8,147 nucleotides of DNA. It comes from an uncultured Nitrosopumilaceae archaeon. GTDB taxonomy: Archaea > Thermoproteota > Nitrososphaeria > Nitrososphaerales > Nitrosopumilaceae. Position numbers and translations under genes: made by a program. How positions within the stretch are numbered: the first letter of the stretch is position 1; each line of letters starts with the position of its first letter. The stretch spans positions 1 to 8,147 of the forward strand of contig CALFHG010000197.1 in assembly GCA_937875805.1 (NCBI GenBank), given 5' to 3'. Shown one piece after another: positions 5,597-8,147 of this stretch. Under the pieces are notes generated by a model. It had not been told where the DNA came from. It ran no database searches and saw only the letters and a program-made list of their open reading frames with translations.

Positions 5597-8147
5597 TTGT
5601 ATAGCGCCTCTACTGATAAGCAAACTCCTCCTCCTGATACTGGGAAATACATCAGATTAGGCATTGTTGCAATTATTGGAATTATAATTTTCACTATGGT
5701 GGGAAATCAGGCAGTTATCTTATCAATGAATTTCACAGAATTTGGCGATCAATTTACTAAACCTCTCTATTACACACTTGTTTCTGCAATAATTTTATCT
5801 GCAATTGCCCTTATTCGAGTTAACATTGCAGGACGTTCTTCAATTTTCTGGTATGCAATTAGTACTGGAATTGGATTTTTAGGAAGTGGAGGACAACAAC
5901 CAATTTCAACTGCACTAAAAAGTTTTAGAGATTACAAATTATCATCAGTACAATTTGTAATCTGGCAAATTACAAAGATCTTACTTTTCGGAGCATTCTT
6001 TGTAAATATTATGTTTGGATTTGCAGCAATGTCTTTTATTGATGGAAATACTTTGGGACTAGAGAATATTCCATCATTGTTTACTTTACCTTTTGTAACT
6101 CCTGATAATAATCCAAACTATGCAGCAGAAAATGTTGTTCCAATGATTCCTGCTTTGGTAATATTGATTCCTCCATTACTTGGAGCAATAGGACTTCGAC
6201 TAGTTTTGTATGTTGGAATTCATAGAATAATTAATGTAATCACATCTTATCTACAAGATTCCAATGAAGGCAAACCAAGATATCTAAATTATGTTTCAAC
6301 TATTGAAGGTATAATTGGTATTGGTATAATTTGGGCCGGAATTAATCTATTCTTTACAGATCAAATCGATTACAATACAAGATATGTAATTGGAGGGACT
6401 CTTGTCATAGGTTTTGCATTAATTGCTTTTTCAATAGTTGATAGAATTAGAGCACGTGTACTAACTCATATGTTTAAGCGAGATGTATACATTAGATTTT
6501 TAACAATTATTGTAATTGCAATTATAGTAGCTGGTGTTGTTTCAGTGAATAACAGCATTGCTGATTCAAAAAAGATTGAATTTTTAGGACCATATACAGC
6601 CCAACAAATTGGAGTTAATCGATATCTTGGGGAACTAAATGATGTTCAAGAAAATATACATGATGTCCAATTAACATCTGTTTCTGCAAATAATATTAAA
6701 AATTATGTAAAACAAAACAGTGACGTTCTTGATGTTATTCGAATTTGGGATTGGGAAGCAGCATTTGCTAAATTAAAGCCTGAGATAGGCTTGATTCCAT
6801 ATGTGAACTTTGAAGATAATGATATTCTTCGTTTTAACAATACATTATACTGGACTGCTTCAATGAAGCCAATTTTACCTACTTCTGTTAGCCTTGACAA
6901 TAAATGGTATAACGAACATCTTGTTTATACTCACGTTCCAAATGGATTCCTTACCTTAGAGGCAACTGATGGACAAATTGTCGATAGTGGAGAGTTCTTC
7001 AAACAAAGAGAAATCTACTACGGTGAAGGAGGATTATTTGAGCAAACTTGGTCTGCATATCCTAATTCAAGAGATGATCAAAACAGTGCCGAACTTGGGG
7101 GCGTATCTTATTCTGGTTTAGGTGGATTAGATGTTTCACCACCATTGAGTTGGATATTTGAGCCAAACTTTTTGCTTTCATTTCCAGGTGAATCAGTACA
7201 CATTATGAGATACAAAGACGTTCATGACAGAATGGAAACTTTGTATCCTTATTTCCTCTATGATTTATTTGGAAAAGAATTAGATTCACTCCCTGTAACT
7301 GATGGAGAAAATTCCTATTGGTTAATTCCATTAATCGTTGGATTTGATACTGGAGATGTTCCATGGTCTGTTGGAAATCCATACTTGCGTTTAGTAGGAT
7401 ATGCACTTGTTGATACTTACAATGGTGATATTCAATTATTAAAAACTGGAGATGATTTCTTTACTGACATGTTTGCTGGTCAATATAAAGAACAATTCAA
7501 ACCAATGCCAGCATGGTTAGAAGAACAAATTCGATACCCTGTTGAATTATTCAATTGGAAAACAGAGATGTACAATATTTACCATGTAACTAATGTTGAG
7601 ACATTTATTCAGGCAAATGAATTCTATGAAATTCCAGGCGGTCTTGATACGTACTATGTAGAGGCAAAACCTCCTGGATTTGAACAAACAGAATTCTTGG
7701 GATTACTTTCATTGGAATTAAGAGGTTCTCAAGGTAGAAATCTTGCAGGATACATGATAGTAGAAAATGATCTTGATAGACTAGGTGACATGCAATTCTA
7801 TGAAGTTCCATTAGATTCTGATACTAAACTAATTGGTCCTACAGCTGTGAGAGAAGCCCTTGATAGAGATCCAGAATTTGCTCAACTAAAGACTCTATTG
7901 AGAAATCCAAGAATTGGTGATAATATTTTGTATCGTGTAGGTGATCACGATGTTTACTTTATTCCTGTATACACTGCAGGTGCTGGTGGTGTAGTTGCAC
8001 AACTGGGAACTATTGCAGCAGTAGGTGCTGCATTTAACGGAGAATATTTCGTTGGATTAGGTCAAACCCAAGAAGAAGCATTTGAAGCGTACTTGAAGAA
8101 AGTTTCTGGTGTAGCATCAACTACAACTACTGCTGATGATGATTATG
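5597..8147 (+). CDS. UPF0182 (COG1615) integral membrane protein, C-terminus cut by window edge
   Basis: A continuous frame of 850 codons runs to the right edge. The likely start is TTG at 5597 (protein begins MYSASTDKQTPPPDTGKYIR). An in-frame stop lies at 5582-5584, and the first in-frame ATG falls inside the first membrane helix, too late to be right. Hydrophobic segments lie near residues 21-42, 58-75, 126-149, 180-205, 237-254, 263-281 and 300-317, making seven probable membrane helices. A large soluble domain of over 500 residues follows, presumably outside the cell. Features shared with UPF0182 are YTH (near 449), REIYYGEGG (471-479), YSGLGGLDV, NPYLRLVGYALVDTYNGDIQ, MPAWLEEQIRYP (637-648) and a G-R-N-L-A-G-Y motif. 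Members are usually 900-1000 residues, so little is missing. The biochemical function of the family is unknown. It lies 47 nt after priS in the same direction, and may be cotranscribed or have its own weak promoter. Confidence 0.85.
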   Translation, partial: MYSASTDKQTPPPDTGKYIRLGIVAIIGIIIFTMVGNQAVILSMNFTEFGDQFTKPLYYTLVSAIILSAIALIRVNIAGRSSIFWYAISTGIGFLGSGGQQPISTALKSFRDYKLSSVQFVIWQITKILLFGAFFVNIMFGFAAMSFIDGNTLGLENIPSLFTLPFVTPDNNPNYAAENVVPMIPALVILIPPLLGAIGLRLVLYVGIHRIINVITSYLQDSNEGKPRYLNYVSTIEGIIGIGIIWAGINLFFTDQIDYNTRYVIGGTLVIGFALIAFSIVDRIRARVLTHMFKRDVYIRFLTIIVIAIIVAGVVSVNNSIADSKKIEFLGPYTAQQIGVNRYLGELNDVQENIHDVQLTSVSANNIKNYVKQNSDVLDVIRIWDWEAAFAKLKPEIGLIPYVNFEDNDILRFNNTLYWTASMKPILPTSVSLDNKWYNEHLVYTHVPNGFLTLEATDGQIVDSGEFFKQREIYYGEGGLFEQTWSAYPNSRDDQNSAELGGVSYSGLGGLDVSPPLSWIFEPNFLLSFPGESVHIMRYKDVHDRMETLYPYFLYDLFGKELDSLPVTDGENSYWLIPLIVGFDTGDVPWSVGNPYLRLVGYALVDTYNGDIQLLKTGDDFFTDMFAGQYKEQFKPMPAWLEEQIRYPVELFNWKTEMYNIYHVTNVETFIQANEFYEIPGGLDTYYVEAKPPGFEQTEFLGLLSLELRGSQGRNLAGYMIVENDLDRLGDMQFYEVPLDSDTKLIGPTAVREALDRDPEFAQLKTLLRNPRIGDNILYRVGDHDVYFIPVYTAGAGGVVAQLGTIAAVGAAFNGEYFVGLGQTQEEAFEAYLKKVSGVASTTTTADDDY

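Noticed and set aside
6703..7811. Three minus-strand frames of 65-68 codons within the UPF0182 gene
   Set aside because: They are shadows of the long plus-strand frame, whose translation matches a known family throughout.
1..8147. CRISPR array, toxin-antitoxin, transposase or other defence system
   Set aside because: No spaced direct repeats, no terminal inverted repeats with a transposase, and all large frames are housekeeping genes or the UPF0182 protein.

Overview
The window is AT-rich archaeal chromosome. Its best match is an ammonia-oxidising thaumarchaeon of the Nitrosopumilus/Nitrosarchaeum type. The evidence is a two-subunit archaeal/eukaryotic DNA primase encoded as priL-priS, an archaeal-type glycyl-tRNA synthetase, TATA-like boxes about 25 nt before start codons (leaderless transcripts), and a UPF0182 membrane protein. 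The species assignment is inference, since no rRNA or other marker is present.

Layout. Positions 1-181 (minus) hold the first 60 codons of a family 2 glycosyltransferase that runs off the left edge. Positions 182-337 are non-coding and hold its promoter and a hairpin/T-run terminator for the next reading frame. Positions 338-967 form a junction of two apparently decapitated genes. On the left is a minus-strand 3' end resembling the C-terminus of a phage-type structural protein. On the right is a plus-strand 3' end of a beta-rich, probably secreted protein. They meet head to head near 520-535 and neither has a convincing N-terminus or promoter. Positions 968-987 hold a perfect 16-bp A/T palindrome between convergent stop codons. 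Positions 988-3316 (minus) are an nfo-glyS pair (AP endonuclease IV, then glycyl-tRNA synthetase). Positions 3317-3402 are a compact divergent promoter region. Positions 3403-5549 (plus) are priL and priS, whose stop and start codons overlap by one base. Positions 5597-8147 (plus) are a UPF0182 integral membrane protein, apparently with a TTG start, cut by the right edge after 850 codons.

The core (988-5549) is housekeeping information processing: an AP-site repair nuclease and a tRNA synthetase transcribed away from the replicative primase. The region left of 967 looks like a variable, rearranged boundary. I see no tRNA, rRNA, CRISPR array, transposase or obviously new multi-gene system. The observations most worth checking are the 338-967 junction, the extra cysteine pairs in PriS, and the start of the UPF0182 gene.
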